A stretch of 64,000 nt of DNA from Armigeres subalbatus (taxonomy: Eukaryota; Arthropoda; Insecta; Diptera; Culicidae): assembly GCF_024139115.2 (NCBI RefSeq), contig NC_085139.1, forward strand, positions 137,819,121 through 137,883,120, written 5' to 3'. The notes under the pieces are model-generated. The model ran no database searches and had not been told where the DNA came from. It worked only from the letters and a program-made list of their open reading frames with translations. Of this stretch, positions 55,039 through 64,000 are shown piece after piece; within the stretch, counting starts at the first letter, position 1, and each line of letters starts with the position of its first letter. The position numbers and the translations under genes are program-made.

Positions 55039-57177
55039 TTAGGGTGGTTCAAAAAATCGATTTTGCTCCACAGTGCTCATCTAATTCTTTACCATGTTCT
55101 GAGTGTCCTCTGAAAATTTGAGCTCATTTGGATTAAATCTGATTTAGCAAAAACCGTTTCAAGTTTGCATGCAAATTAGTATGGGGAAATTTATTTTTTC
55201 ATTATACTGTTAATGACGTTCCCCCATTAAGCGCAGGTTAAAAGAAAACCTACATAACTAAAGGGAATACTCAACAGTTTTCACCCAGCGAAAATCGCAT
55301 GTTGATTAATCACCCCAATTATTAGTAATCGAATTTAATATATACCGTAGTTTTCTGGAGCTAATTGCATAACTCATCAACAGGCTACATTGCTGCTCAT
55401 GGCTCGTGGCGTGGCGCTCGATAATCTTCCATAGAGATATCTGCAACGAAGATATCGAAGCGTCAACGGAGTCACTAAGGAGTATGGTAGATAGTTTCTT
55501 CTTCAGATCATTACCGTTCGCTGTAACCGCTGACAGTGCTGCTGCATCCGTACATAATGCTGACTCTCTGATCAGTTGGAGAAATGGCCAGCGTTGTCGG
55601 CATCGGAGGTGAAGATCATCCGCAGCCAAATTGGAAGCACTGCCAATTCTTCCAATTTCGCTGGGTAAGGTTGGGAAACTAAGGTAAGTTTTGTCTTTTC
55701 CTATTGCGTTCTTAATGTGAAGGCAAAGACCGCATCGATAAAGAACGAAAATTATGGACAAGTTTAGTATGGTGATTTCTAGGACTGCTTCCAAATACTT
55801 GCTGGAAGTATGTTATTTAAGTATTAAAAAGACTGCGAAACAGATAATCAATTTCCTAGCCCCAGCGGTTTTGAATAGTGTGATTATTTGTTGTATAATG
55901 TTGGATTTTATTATATTGTATGTGAATTCGCTTCCGACACATTATTACCTAACGAATGCCATATTACTCTACTCTGTGGCACATATGAGGGTTTTGATGT
56001 GCGGGGAGCGAATTATCGAGTAAGTACTTAGTCAACAAACAGCCCAACGTGAAAAATGCATATTAGATCAAACCAATCATTTGATAGCTATCTGGATTGA
56101 ATTTGTTTTTTAGTATTCCAAGTATCGAACCTACGAAGTACGTGTAGTGATATAGTTTTCAATTTTACAGAAGTTAATAAAGTACACCTTTAGAATACAT
56201 TTCTATTTTTCATCTTTCAGCCCGCTATGATATTTCTATTATTTTTTTAATGGTTAAAACAAAAAAAACATCATATTATGGAGTACATTTTTGCAATAAT
56301 TTATCAATCAACCAATTTAGATTGCATTCGACGAGAATGCTGGGATCGTTTTCTAAAGTTTTGTTAGATTGTTCAACCTTTTCAATAAATGCAAATATTA
56401 TAAAATATACGGAATAAGTGAATACTAGTTTATTCTTATTTAATAGTTGATAATAGTGGCCAGGATGGGTACATACAGATTGTTTATTTATATTGTTGTA
56501 TTTCGATATTTTCATTTTCATAGACTTCATGCTTTCATATTTTGGTATTTTCATAATTTAATATTTTCATATTTTATATTCTCATTTGGGTTTTGGCTCA
56601 AGGTCCGAGCATGACTCATATTCCGAACATTCGCTTTTAAATCGTCAGTTTGGCTTAACTCGTTTGGCTAACTTAGTTTTCTCTACAGGAACTCGAATTC
56701 ATTTGTAATCTGTAATGTACCGATGAACCGAATGTAATGAACCGATGAAAGTTTTAGTTTTAGGGCGCTAAAACGCCAGTGTTTGGATTGTGGGTCGTGT
56801 TCGGGATTTGAGTCAGAACGGTATTTCATTATTTTCATATTTTTGTGTTTTCATATTCTCGTAATTCTGTCTTTTTATACTGTCACATTTTAATACATGT
56901 ATTTCTTCACATTTTCACATTTTCATATGTACTTCCATATTTTCAATTTTTTTTTCTATTTTTATGTCTTTATTTAGTTTTTTTATATTCTTTATGCCTA
57001 ATATGAGAGTTTGGAAATGCAGAGGTGTTTAAATGAAAAATGGAATATCATATTCCCTTAATCAATATCTTTTAGACACATTATATGCTGGATCTGGCAC
57101 AATATTATACAACAAAGTCAACTTCAAATATAACAATTATTATTTATCCTATTTTAGAAATATGCTGACGAATGCGA
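55039..57177. other. No gene recognised
   Basis: About 2.1 kb. A 162-codon minus frame (55794-55306) is the longest here but shows no recognisable domain. The stretch 55420-55455 (GGCGCTCGATAATCTTCCATAGAGATATCTGCAACGAAG region) matches the junction of the 385-bp tandem repeats at 58455-58490, so at least part is repeat. 56850-57000 is T-rich with repeated CATATTTTCA phrases. Confidence 0.35.
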
Positions 57178-57690
57178 GAAAGTAAAAATTTGTATCGAGT
57201 GCGGGCGTGTTTTTTTTTCAGTAAGCAGAACGATCGGCCGGTAATCAAAATTTTGTTCTGCTTTGTGCGAGGGAGTAAATTAATCAGAAGGTAAACATTT
57301 GTATTGCATCCAGTCGTGTTTCTTTAGTAAGCAGAACGATCAGCCGGTCATCGAAATTTTGTTCTGCTTTGTGCGGATGAGCAAATTAATAAGAATTAAA
57401 AATTTGTATCGAGTGCGGTCGTGTTTTCTTCAGTAAGCAGAACGATCGGCTGGTCATCGAAATTTTGTTCTGCTTTGTGCGAGTGAGTAAATTAATCAGA
57501 AATTAAACATTTGTATCGAGTGCTGTCGTGTTTTCATCAGTAGGCAGAACGATTGGCCGGTCATCGACATTTTGTTCTGCTTTGAGTAACTTAATCAGAA
57601 AGTACAGATTTGTATCGAGTCCGGTCGTGTTTTCTTCAATAAGCAGAACGATCGGCCGGTCATCAAAATTTTGTTCTGCTTAGTGCGGTA
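57178..57690 (+). repeat. Second satellite array: five copies of a roughly 106-bp unit
   Basis: (A/G)GCAGAACGATCG-type starts at 57224, 57330, 57436, 57543 and 57642. Each unit has AGCAGAACGATCGGCCGGTC, ATCGAAATTTTGTTCTGC, a GTGCGAG..GTAAATTAATCAG phrase and TTTGTATCGAGTGCGGTCG. The GCAGAAC...GTTCTGC arms, the CGATCG..CGGTC loop and the TAAATTAATCAG link also occur in the 99-bp unit at 14303-18095; the rest is unrelated by eye. Confidence 0.9.
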
Positions 57691-58085
57691 GATATTTAAA
57701 ATAATTAGTGTTCGTTCGAATGTGTTAAAATCAATCAAACTACACGCATACACGGCATACCGTTTACCAAAACGAACCCTGCCACACTTCCTACCCCATA
57801 TATCCAACATCCCAGTGATTTCTCGTGGAAGTGCAGATGACTCGTCGGCTTCTATCAAAGCGAGTATCATGTCAACATGTTCCTACCTATTCCTTAATTG
57901 ACCTGCAATCGGACACGGCCGGCGCTGGTATTGCTTATTTTTGGGTCACCAGTTCTTACACATTGAAGATGATGTCAGTCCCAAACTTCATCTGTTGGTT
58001 CTCTGTGTAATTACTGCTGACCTGGCAATAACGGAGGAGCAACCGTGGGCGGTCAATCATGCTCATGCTCATGCTCATGCTCATA
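57178..58085 (+). mobile_element. Second satellite-plus-tail unit
   Basis: The five-unit array is followed by a unique tail (57691-58060) that matches the tail at 18440-18737 in order, and ends in (GCTCAT)n at 58061-58085 where the first unit has (GCTCAA)n. I could not find a target duplication at its ends. It is older or more rearranged than 14303-18737. Confidence 0.65.
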
Positions 58086-58860
58086 GAGATATCTGCAACG
58101 AAGCAGCTCCCGACGTATATGTGCAAAACGGCTGGCGCTTGCAACATCGGCACCGCACAAGTTTGGTAGAATCAGGAAATCCGCTGAACTCACATCCAAG
58201 GAAGCTGCAAAACTGGCAGGAGGTCGGACATCGGATTTTCTACGAACTGAAATGTGGCAAACTGGGGGTGCCAGGACGACAACAACCTAACGTTGACGGA
58301 ATCGGAAAGGGAACTCCTACCGGCACTCCCCGGTTACACGCCTTTCTCCGCATTGCAGCCATTCAACGAACTGAAGGGAAGGAGAGAGCAGCCGGGGCGC
58401 CCCCGAACCGGAAGTCCTCGCCCAACCGGAATCGGGGGATCGACTCCGGCGCTCGATACTCTTCCATTGAGATATCTGCAACGAAGCAGCTTCCGACGTC
58501 TACGTGCCAAACGGCTGGCGCTTGCCACATCGGCACCGCACGAGTTTGGTAGGATAAGGACCTATGGTGAACCTACCAACAACCAAGAAAGCAGCAAAAC
58601 TGGCAGGAGGTCGGACATCGTTTTTTCCACGGACTGAAACATGGCAAACCGGGGGTGCTGGGACGACCCCAACCGAAAGTTGACGGAATCGGAATGGGAA
58701 CTCCGGCACTCTCTGGAAGCTATACACCTTTCACCAAATCACAGCCGATTAACGGACTGGGGGAATGAGAGAGTAGTTGGGGCGCCCCTGAACCGGAAGT
58801 CCTCGCCCAACCGGAATGGGGGGCCGACCTCGGCGCTTGATCTTTCCCCTAAGACCACCT
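58086..58860 (+). repeat. Tandem duplication of a GC-rich roughly 385-bp unit
   Basis: The unit from AGAGATATCTGCAACGAAGC (58086) through GGCGCTCGATACTCTTCC recurs from about 58471, with GGCGCTTGATCTTTCCCC at its end (about 58845). Shared landmarks: CGGCTGGCGCTTGC, AACTGGCAGGAGGTCGGACATCG, GAACCGGAAGTCCTCGCCCAACCGGAAT. Long frames on both strands (for example 57941-58552) come from the GC-rich composition; no domain recognised. Confidence 0.85.
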
Positions 58861-60059
58861 GTAGAGACGGAACAAATCCACAACTGTGAGCCGATAAGAA
58901 CTGGAACGACGACTGCTGTTTCTCTCCGAGATCTGTGGACTCCCACAAAAGTTTCTTCAATTTTGGCCAAACGATTTGGGACCTAAAAGTATACAAGGGG
59001 ATTCATGGATTAATCAATCAAAACTCACCTGTTCAGCTTTATACTGCCGACAACCATTGCCCTAACCACGTTAACGATGAAGAGAAGAAATGAAGTAGTC
59101 GTTTTTTATTCAGATATTTTTCAAACTTAATGTAAGACCTCTTTAGATTAAGGTACCCCTATTTATACCCTTTGAGAAACGGCTTATACCATTTTTCAAA
59201 GGCGCGCCCCTCAATCAGTTTCAGCTTAACAATAAGTTGGATAATACTGGTTTTGACCATGCATCGGTACTGTAGTTCAAACATATTTTTGCTTCTTCTT
59301 ATGAGTTCCGAATTCGTTTTTGTACAGAGATCTGATTTCGTTGCGTTTGGCATTTCTGAATTTCACCTTTACACAGAGCTCTAATCAGTCCTCTGTCAGC
59401 AGATCCACCAAATTCGTATCCGCTTCTTTCCTAATTAATCAGCGCTCTGGAGCTTGGAGATTCATGTCGTCGGCTTAAAAACCAGCCTAAGATTGAGTTA
59501 CGTTTTCATACTTTACTCCATTGACTCCATCTAAAAGGAGCAAAAGGTGGGTTATCTAAAAGCAAATTATAGTCGTTCCATACTCTTCCGACCATCACTC
59601 AAAAGTATTAACAATGCACCACGAAAAGGTGTCTACCCAGCATTACAGGCTCCGTTAACTGCCTGGCTAATTGTTTTACCCCCAGGCCTTTCATCCCCTC
59701 GGCACGGGTCGCCTGACACCTTGGGATTCGGGGTTAGGGACGTCATATTGTCAGCTTCAGTGTTGTACCGAGCCTTACGATATGACCAGATTTACACCGT
59801 TACGCACTACTTCAGAGTATCCATATCCAAACGTAACGGGACTCGTGATAGGTTACTTTTTACCCTAAATTAAATTCCTGTATGTAGTAACCTTTTGTCC
59901 AAATCATAGGTTTAGTCTATTTTAATCATGTCAGCTGTCAATTAAGCCAAAGCAAAATTGCAGGCCCCCTCGGTTGGGCCTGAGAAGAAGTTTCTTCTAA
60001 ACCTCTTCATATCTATTGGGTGATGAACTAATTTACAATAAAAAATCACGAGGCTTTCC
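58861..60059. other. No gene recognised
   Basis: About 1.2 kb. The longest frame (59547-59873 plus, 108 codons) has no domain. No terminal repeats noticed. Confidence 0.35.
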
Positions 60060-61150
60060 GGAGGTACTGGATGAAGACTGGGGAGAGTATGCTGACAAGC
60101 TCCCGACATGCTACACTAGTCAGCTCCAGCTCGTAAAGTAGTCTTCTGTCAATCAATATTTGCCCGATACGATACTGAGTGGTCCTGCTGTGAGGTTGAA
60201 CGCCTTCGAAATATACAGAGAACGCAGATCGGCGTGTTTCCCTTGGTCAAAGGCACTTTGGAGTACGTTTCCTAATCCGGAGAAGTACGAACTGGCCCCG
60301 TATCCCAGGCGAAAGGCGTGTTGGTGGAAGCCATAACATCTGTCAGCTTCCAGTTATTCACGCAGCCTACGGTATACCAACCTCTCGACGACCTTTAATA
60401 TACAGGAGATCAACGAGATAGAGCAGTAATCAGCGGTGTCGCGGAAGGAGATACTCTTTTTTAGAATCTGGCTAAGGCGCCACTCGCCGGAAAAAGTATG
60501 ATTGGTCCAAGCTTGATTTATCAGGTCGAGAAATACTGGTCCTGGTGCCTAAGAGCCTTTGAAAATGAGCTGGGTAGCTGAGCCGGAATGGTGGACTCAC
60601 GGAAGTCCTTTCACTGCTTTCTTTTGGTATCTTTTGGATGATCGTACGACATTTGTAATGTTTTCGCTTGTACTGCCCATGATCTCATAGTTGACGTAAC
60701 AACCATTGCACTTTCGCATGTATTTTGAGACTTGCAACATGCCACGCATCGGTATTACAGCGGTTGAATTACCGTAGTCAAATTCGCTGAAATTTTGAAT
60801 GGTTGATACGTCAACTTTGAGATAACGGGCTGGGCAATGTAATTCTCCAATGCGCTTACCTTATTTGGGTATTCAGGGGGAGCCTCCTGAGCGTTCAGAG
60901 TGCCTTCCTTCTGGCTTTGACGGCTCGACGCGTCTCGTCCGACCACTAACGAAGAGCTCTTTTTCCAAGCCAAGTACTGGTTTGAGGGATGGAATAACCA
61001 GCGGCGTCAAGGACGACCTTGGAAAAGTCTGAGAGCGTTGGCGAGATGCTTATTTCTAACGCACGTCGAATGTTGTCATCGAATGATACCCAGTCAGCGG
61101 CATCATGTAGCATATTAACATACAACCTTTTCTTAAACATGCAATCATCT
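60060..61150 (-). pseudogene. Non-LTR retrotransposon relic: post-endonuclease linker and RT N-terminus
   Basis: Broken minus-strand frames read, from the right: DWVSFDDNIRRAL, SIPQTSTWLGKRAL, then WSDETRRAVKARRKAL and LEPLP-like PPEYPNKVSALENYI (61140-60850), which together resemble the linker preceding RT in Jockey/I/R1-type LINEs. Further left (60620-60060): FSGEWRLSQILKKS, YCSISLISCILKVVERLVYRRL and an ISKAFNL motif-A-like stretch. Many stops and shifts; the catalytic FADD box is not visible. It is a different LINE lineage from the RTE and CR1/L2-like copies. Confidence 0.7.
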
Positions 61151-61624
61151 CAAAAACCATGGAGATCTGTTTTGTGCAGACCCTCCAAGTTGACATTGAA
61201 TGATAGCATGAGTAACAACAGACTTGTAAACCCATAACAATAAATAACAAGTGCCCTCCGCACTTGTTGTCCCAGAAAAACTGTCACACTTGAAATTATT
61301 GTTACCACATGTTTCTTTTCCGGTGGTCTAGAATGCATGACCCAAACGCAGCACGATTGTTGCAATAACATTTCCGTCAAACTTCTTGCTCATTTCTTTT
61401 GGTAACCTTCGTCACCAGCACATACGGAAATTGTATGCGATTGGTCGACTATGTTTTGGAACTATGTATGTAGACCGAATTAAGTACCTCCCCCTAGAAT
61501 AAGCCGTGTAGAGTTAAGCTTCTTAGGATAATCGTTACCAAATAAACATTCATTACATTTCACCACGCGAACCTGTATAGTTGCCTCTCCGTAAACGTTA
61601 TCACAGTCAGAACAAGATATTATA
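61151..61624 (+). other. Probable 5' LTR region of the right-hand gypsy-type element
   Basis: The LTR must end before the leader. TGGCTGACCGTGAGG at about 61625-61639 is a candidate primer-binding site (TGG start; one inserted base away from the Arg-tRNA-type TGGCGACCGTGA). AATAAA at about 61541 suits a polyadenylation signal in R. The 5' border is not visible because the 3' LTR is outside the window. Confidence 0.5.
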
Positions 61625-61682
61625 TGGCTGACCGTGAGGTGAAAATTTATCAAGTGAAAAAAAGTGCAAGTGTAAAGTAAAA

Positions 61683-61919
61683 ATGGGCAAAGAACAGTCC
61701 AAGGAGCAAGATCAAAGCACTATTGGTGACCAAACGGTCACTATTATAGAAAACCAAGAAGTGCACACTGGACAACATGAAGCCCATAGTGTCAAACTGA
61801 ACATTATATTAATAATGATGACTGTTCAAACTCTAATAGTTATTGTAAAACTGGCAGTGAAAACAATGAAGAGGGCCATGACAAAAGCCGCCCAAAAAGT
61901 GATCGTGCAACAAGTGTAA
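61683..61919 (+). CDS. Leader ORF: short N-myristoylation-type membrane protein
   Basis: The 78-residue product starts MGKEQSKEQ, a Gly-2/Ser-6 context typical of N-myristoylation, has a polar stretch rich in Gln/His/Glu, then one hydrophobic segment at about residues 40-58 (LNIILIMMTVQTLIVIVKL), then a Lys/Arg-rich tail. A lipidated, single-pass membrane peptide placed before gag suggests a role in membrane targeting of assembly or in translation of the downstream gag. Similar small leader ORFs exist, to my recollection, in some mosquito gypsy-type elements, but I cannot name a family. The start fits the context GTAAAAATGGGC. Confidence 0.6.
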   Translation: MGKEQSKEQDQSTIGDQTVTIIENQEVHTGQHEAHSVKLNIILIMMTVQTLIVIVKLAVKTMKRAMTKAAQKVIVQQV

Positions 61920-62492
61920 TGCCAATAGCTAAGTGACACGAAATACAAAATTGCAACAGCAATCAACCGTAGCGCGCAAGGCACGCAAAAAGATCAATCG
62001 CGCGCGCAAAGTGTAAAAAACTCAAACTACAGCAAGCGATACGATTTACAATGAGTACCGTTACGATCAAAAACGGTAAAACTGAAATGGTAGACAGAAT
62101 CCAAGTACTCCGTGGGTAACAGTGACAACGATGAAAAGTGCAAACGCGCAAAGCGTAAAATAGTAAAAAGTGCAATTATCAACTGCAGGCGAGACCACTG
62201 TCGACAGGAGTCGGCAGGCGGGTTTGAAGGACGAACAACCGATGATGATAGATGCGCGAAAGCTGATAAAACGAAGAGCAGCAGGATGGTAAACAACTAA
62301 ATTGGAATGCAAGGTATTTTAAAATAGTTAATGTAAAACCAAATTAAAACATGAGTCAATAACATTGTGAAAGTACTCTATCATTGATACTGTGTTGATT
62401 TTTTTTATGACACTTAGAATTTGGTTTATTTTATCTGGATCATGTGAAGTTTCCGTAGTTCAAAAATGATAATATATTATATTATGGAAGCA
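61920..62492 (+). other. Untranslated leader between small ORF and gag
   Basis: 573 bp with no continuous plus-strand frame. GCGCGC and AAAGTGCAA-type phrases are repeated; no structure assigned. The gag start is therefore about 640 nt from the leader ORF stop, so internal initiation or splicing may be used. Confidence 0.4.
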
Positions 62493-62578
62493 GATTATGT
62501 GACTGTGTTTATGTGTAATGGAAAATTATTTAAAAGATTATGTGACTGTGTTTATGCCTAATGGAAAATTATTTAAAA
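62493..62578 (+). repeat. 43-bp tandem duplication at the gag start
   Basis: GATTATGTGACTGTGTTTATG..TAATGGAAAATTATTTAAAA occurs at 62493 and again at 62536. Both copies contain TAATGGAAAATTATTTAAA; only the second ATG (62561) is in the gag frame, the first opens a frame of about 28 codons that overlaps it. Confidence 0.9.
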
Positions 62579-63832
62579 TTGCAACAATTACACACATATC
62601 TTAAAAAATCTATTAATACCAAATTAAAGGAAGACACATTGAAAATCAAATTAAATCTTGCTAATGAACTGTATGGCTCAATTTCAAACCAAATTGAACA
62701 AAATAAAGAACTCTTATCTGAAAGTCAAATAAATATAATTTCAACAAATTCTTCTCAGTGGTATCAAGGAATAATTAAAATTCTAAAATTAAAATTTGAA
62801 AAATTTGGAAACAAGCACAAAACTTTCAAACATTTTACTGTGCTTCCCTATGCATTTAAAGTAGGAAAACTTAAAACTAACATCATGCCGGGGGAAGAAG
62901 CATTATTTGATATAAAACAGGCAACAGCTATCGTGCAGTCGTACGATGGAAGTGCCGAAAATCTTGAAGCTTTTATTGATTCAGCTTCACTCTTAAAAGA
63001 TTATGTATCGCAAACACATTTAACAACAGCCATCAAGTTTTTAAGAACAAGATTAACTGGTAAAGCCAGAATTGGGTTGCCAGCCAACATATTGACTATT
63101 GATGAATTGATTAATGACGTTAAACTGAGATGTCGGGATCAAAAAACACCCGAGAATTTAATATCAAAAATTAAAAACATTAAGCATAGATCCGATACTA
63201 ATGGTCTATGCGAAGAAATAGACAATTTGACTATGCAATTAAAATGCATATATATTCAACAAGGAATCCCTGAGAATATTGCTCAGTCAATGTCAATAAA
63301 GACAGGAGTTGACGCTCTTATAAACAATGTCAACTCCGAAACAAAAATTATATTGAAAGCTGGAAATTTCAGCAACATTAAGGAAGCGGTACAGAAGGTA
63401 CAGGAAAACGCTTCACAAAATTCAAACCAAATTTTGTCAATGCAAACCCAACGTCATAATAACCTTGGAAGAAATGGTCGTGGAAATAGACCATTTCGTG
63501 GGAACGCAATATCACATCGCGGTGGGTATTATCAACGAGGAAACTATCAACCTCATAATAATTTCAGAGGAAGGAATTTTCAACGTCCTTTCAATTACTA
63601 TCCTAACCGTCAAGGTCAAAATAGCAACTTCCGTGGTAGACGTGATCCTTCACGTCGTGTTTACACCCTGCAAGCAGAGAACTCAGTACAAGGGGTACAA
63701 CATATGATTCCGTCATTACCAATGCAATTTCCACCAGCTGTTATCCCAGCACAACCACACCACTATGTCAATTATCCACAACAACATTTTTTTGGCCAGG
63801 GACAGAGAGGACAACAACAATCCTCTCAATGA
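62561..63832 (+). CDS. Gag polyprotein of gypsy-type element
   Basis: 423 residues, intact. Helical N-terminus; capsid-like middle with QATAIVQSYDGSAENLEAFIDS and FLRTRLTGKARIGLP (about residues 125-180), as in Ty3/gypsy Gag; C-terminus (about 300-370) rich in Arg-Gly and Asn (NGRGNRPFRGN, RGGYYQRGN, NFRGRNFQR), followed by a Pro/Gln tail. No CCHC knuckle: RNA binding would use RGG-type repeats. Gag forms the particle and packages element RNA. The stop is at 63830-63832; pol is in the -1 frame and overlaps upstream. The ATG is the second copy of a 43-bp duplication. Confidence 0.9.
   Translation: MENYLKLQQLHTYLKKSINTKLKEDTLKIKLNLANELYGSISNQIEQNKELLSESQINIISTNSSQWYQGIIKILKLKFEKFGNKHKTFKHFTVLPYAFKVGKLKTNIMPGEEALFDIKQATAIVQSYDGSAENLEAFIDSASLLKDYVSQTHLTTAIKFLRTRLTGKARIGLPANILTIDELINDVKLRCRDQKTPENLISKIKNIKHRSDTNGLCEEIDNLTMQLKCIYIQQGIPENIAQSMSIKTGVDALINNVNSETKIILKAGNFSNIKEAVQKVQENASQNSNQILSMQTQRHNNLGRNGRGNRPFRGNAISHRGGYYQRGNYQPHNNFRGRNFQRPFNYYPNRQGQNSNFRGRRDPSRRVYTLQAENSVQGVQHMIPSLPMQFPPAVIPAQPHHYVNYPQQHFFGQGQRGQQQSSQ
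63787..63793 (+). promoter_or_regulatory. Candidate -1 ribosomal frameshift site U-UUU-UUU
   Basis: Seven T residues. In the gag frame they parse as (CA)T TTT TTT G, the canonical X-XXY-YYZ pattern. Slipping back one base enters the frame that is open through VDSGAD (protease) to the window end. The gag stop follows 37 nt later. Confidence 0.75.
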
Positions 63833-64000
63833 ACCTGAGCGCTTCTAATTATGTTTGGATTAAAACACTTATGGCAAATAGCAAATGTTCCTTCATTGTA
63901 GATAGTGGAGCGGACATTTCAATTTTTAAAAGTGGAAAAATTTTACCAAACCAGAGAATAGACGTGAATAGGAAATTTAAAATAAATGGAATTACCAATT
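63794..64000 (+). CDS. Pol, protease start (partial)
   Basis: The -1 frame is open from before the slip site to base 64000 and reads ..SASNYVWIKTLMANSKCSF, then IVDSGADISIFKSGKI, an aspartic protease active site (Asp-Ser-Gly) at about residue 38 after the slip, followed by the first strands of a retropepsin fold. It would be made as Gag-Pol fusion and cleave it. RT, RNase H and integrase should follow outside the window. The DSG triad (rather than DTG) is a common variant in this group. Confidence 0.8.

Larger units (their letters stand above)
61450..64000 (+). mobile_element. Gypsy-type LTR retrotransposon, 5' half (right end cut off)
   Basis: Order: probable LTR, PBS candidate, small leader ORF (61683-61919), long untranslated stretch, gag (62561-63832), slip site (63787-63793), start of pol with protease motif VDSGAD. 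Reading frames are intact as far as the window goes, so this may be a young copy. It is unrelated at the protein level to the minus-strand element at 1-9083 (different gag and protease). The left boundary is approximate. Confidence 0.85.

Noticed and set aside
55306..55794. 162-codon minus frame as a host gene
   Set aside because: No recognisable domain, and part of the region matches a repeat junction at 58455-58490. Left as unassigned.
57941..58552. 203-codon plus frame, possible gene
   Set aside because: It starts in the satellite-unit tail, runs through the (GCTCAT)n tract (His-Ala repeat) and into the GC-rich 385-bp tandem repeat; no domain, and the minus strand is open as well.

Overview
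This window looks like intergenic, transposon-dominated nuclear DNA from an insect, most likely a culicine mosquito of the Aedes type. The inference rests on an RTE/JAM1-like LINE, a tRNA-derived SINE with a triplet-repeat tail that matches the description of Aedes Feilai, many short inverted-repeat elements, and the absence of any recognisable host gene in 64 kb. No bacterial, CRISPR or operon-like organisation is present.

Layout. 1-9083 is a minus-strand gypsy-type LTR retrotransposon with gag, two protease-like domains, RT, RNase H, integrase and an env-like frame that runs off the left edge; its LTR (8596-9083) has an inverted partner at 12168-12651. 13417-14240 is a truncated LINE RNase H end. 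14303-18737 is a composite unit of 38 tandem 99-bp repeats plus a unique tail ending in (GCTCAA)n, bounded by a 22-bp direct repeat. 18760-22940 holds degenerate minisatellites and foldback elements. 22945-28030 is a minus-strand RTE LINE split by a 3.75-kb repeat-filled insert with an 8-bp target duplication. 28395-29272 is a second RTE relic. 29273-37300 is low-complexity DNA, foldbacks and a 51-copy 9-bp array. 37709-45030 is a CR1/L2-like LINE whose ORF1 carries a TA-flanked element and a MITE that itself contains a hAT-like element. 45190-48438 is a near full-length RTE LINE with a 10-bp target duplication. 48704-50285 is a TTAA-flanked, piggyBac-like foldback carrying a Feilai-like SINE. 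50566-54516 has three further short DNA elements. 57178-58085 is a second, diverged copy of the satellite-plus-tail unit. 60060-61150 is a LINE RT relic. The right end (about 61450-64000) is the 5' half of a plus-strand gypsy-type element with leader ORF, gag and the start of pol after a U-UUU-UUU slip site.

Working together. There is no host pathway here; the window is a record of nested insertions. Several events are dated relative to each other because removing the insert plus one target duplication restores a reading frame (RTE RT at 23545/27295; LINE ORF1 at 37715/39292 and at 39939/41490). The most unusual object is the satellite-plus-tail unit, present in two diverged versions that share a hairpin-forming repeat core and a tail: it looks like a retroposon whose body is a tandem array.

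Limits: everything is read by eye from one sequence. Family names are from recognised motifs, not searches. The many single-base frameshifts in otherwise well preserved elements could be decay or residual long-read assembly error.
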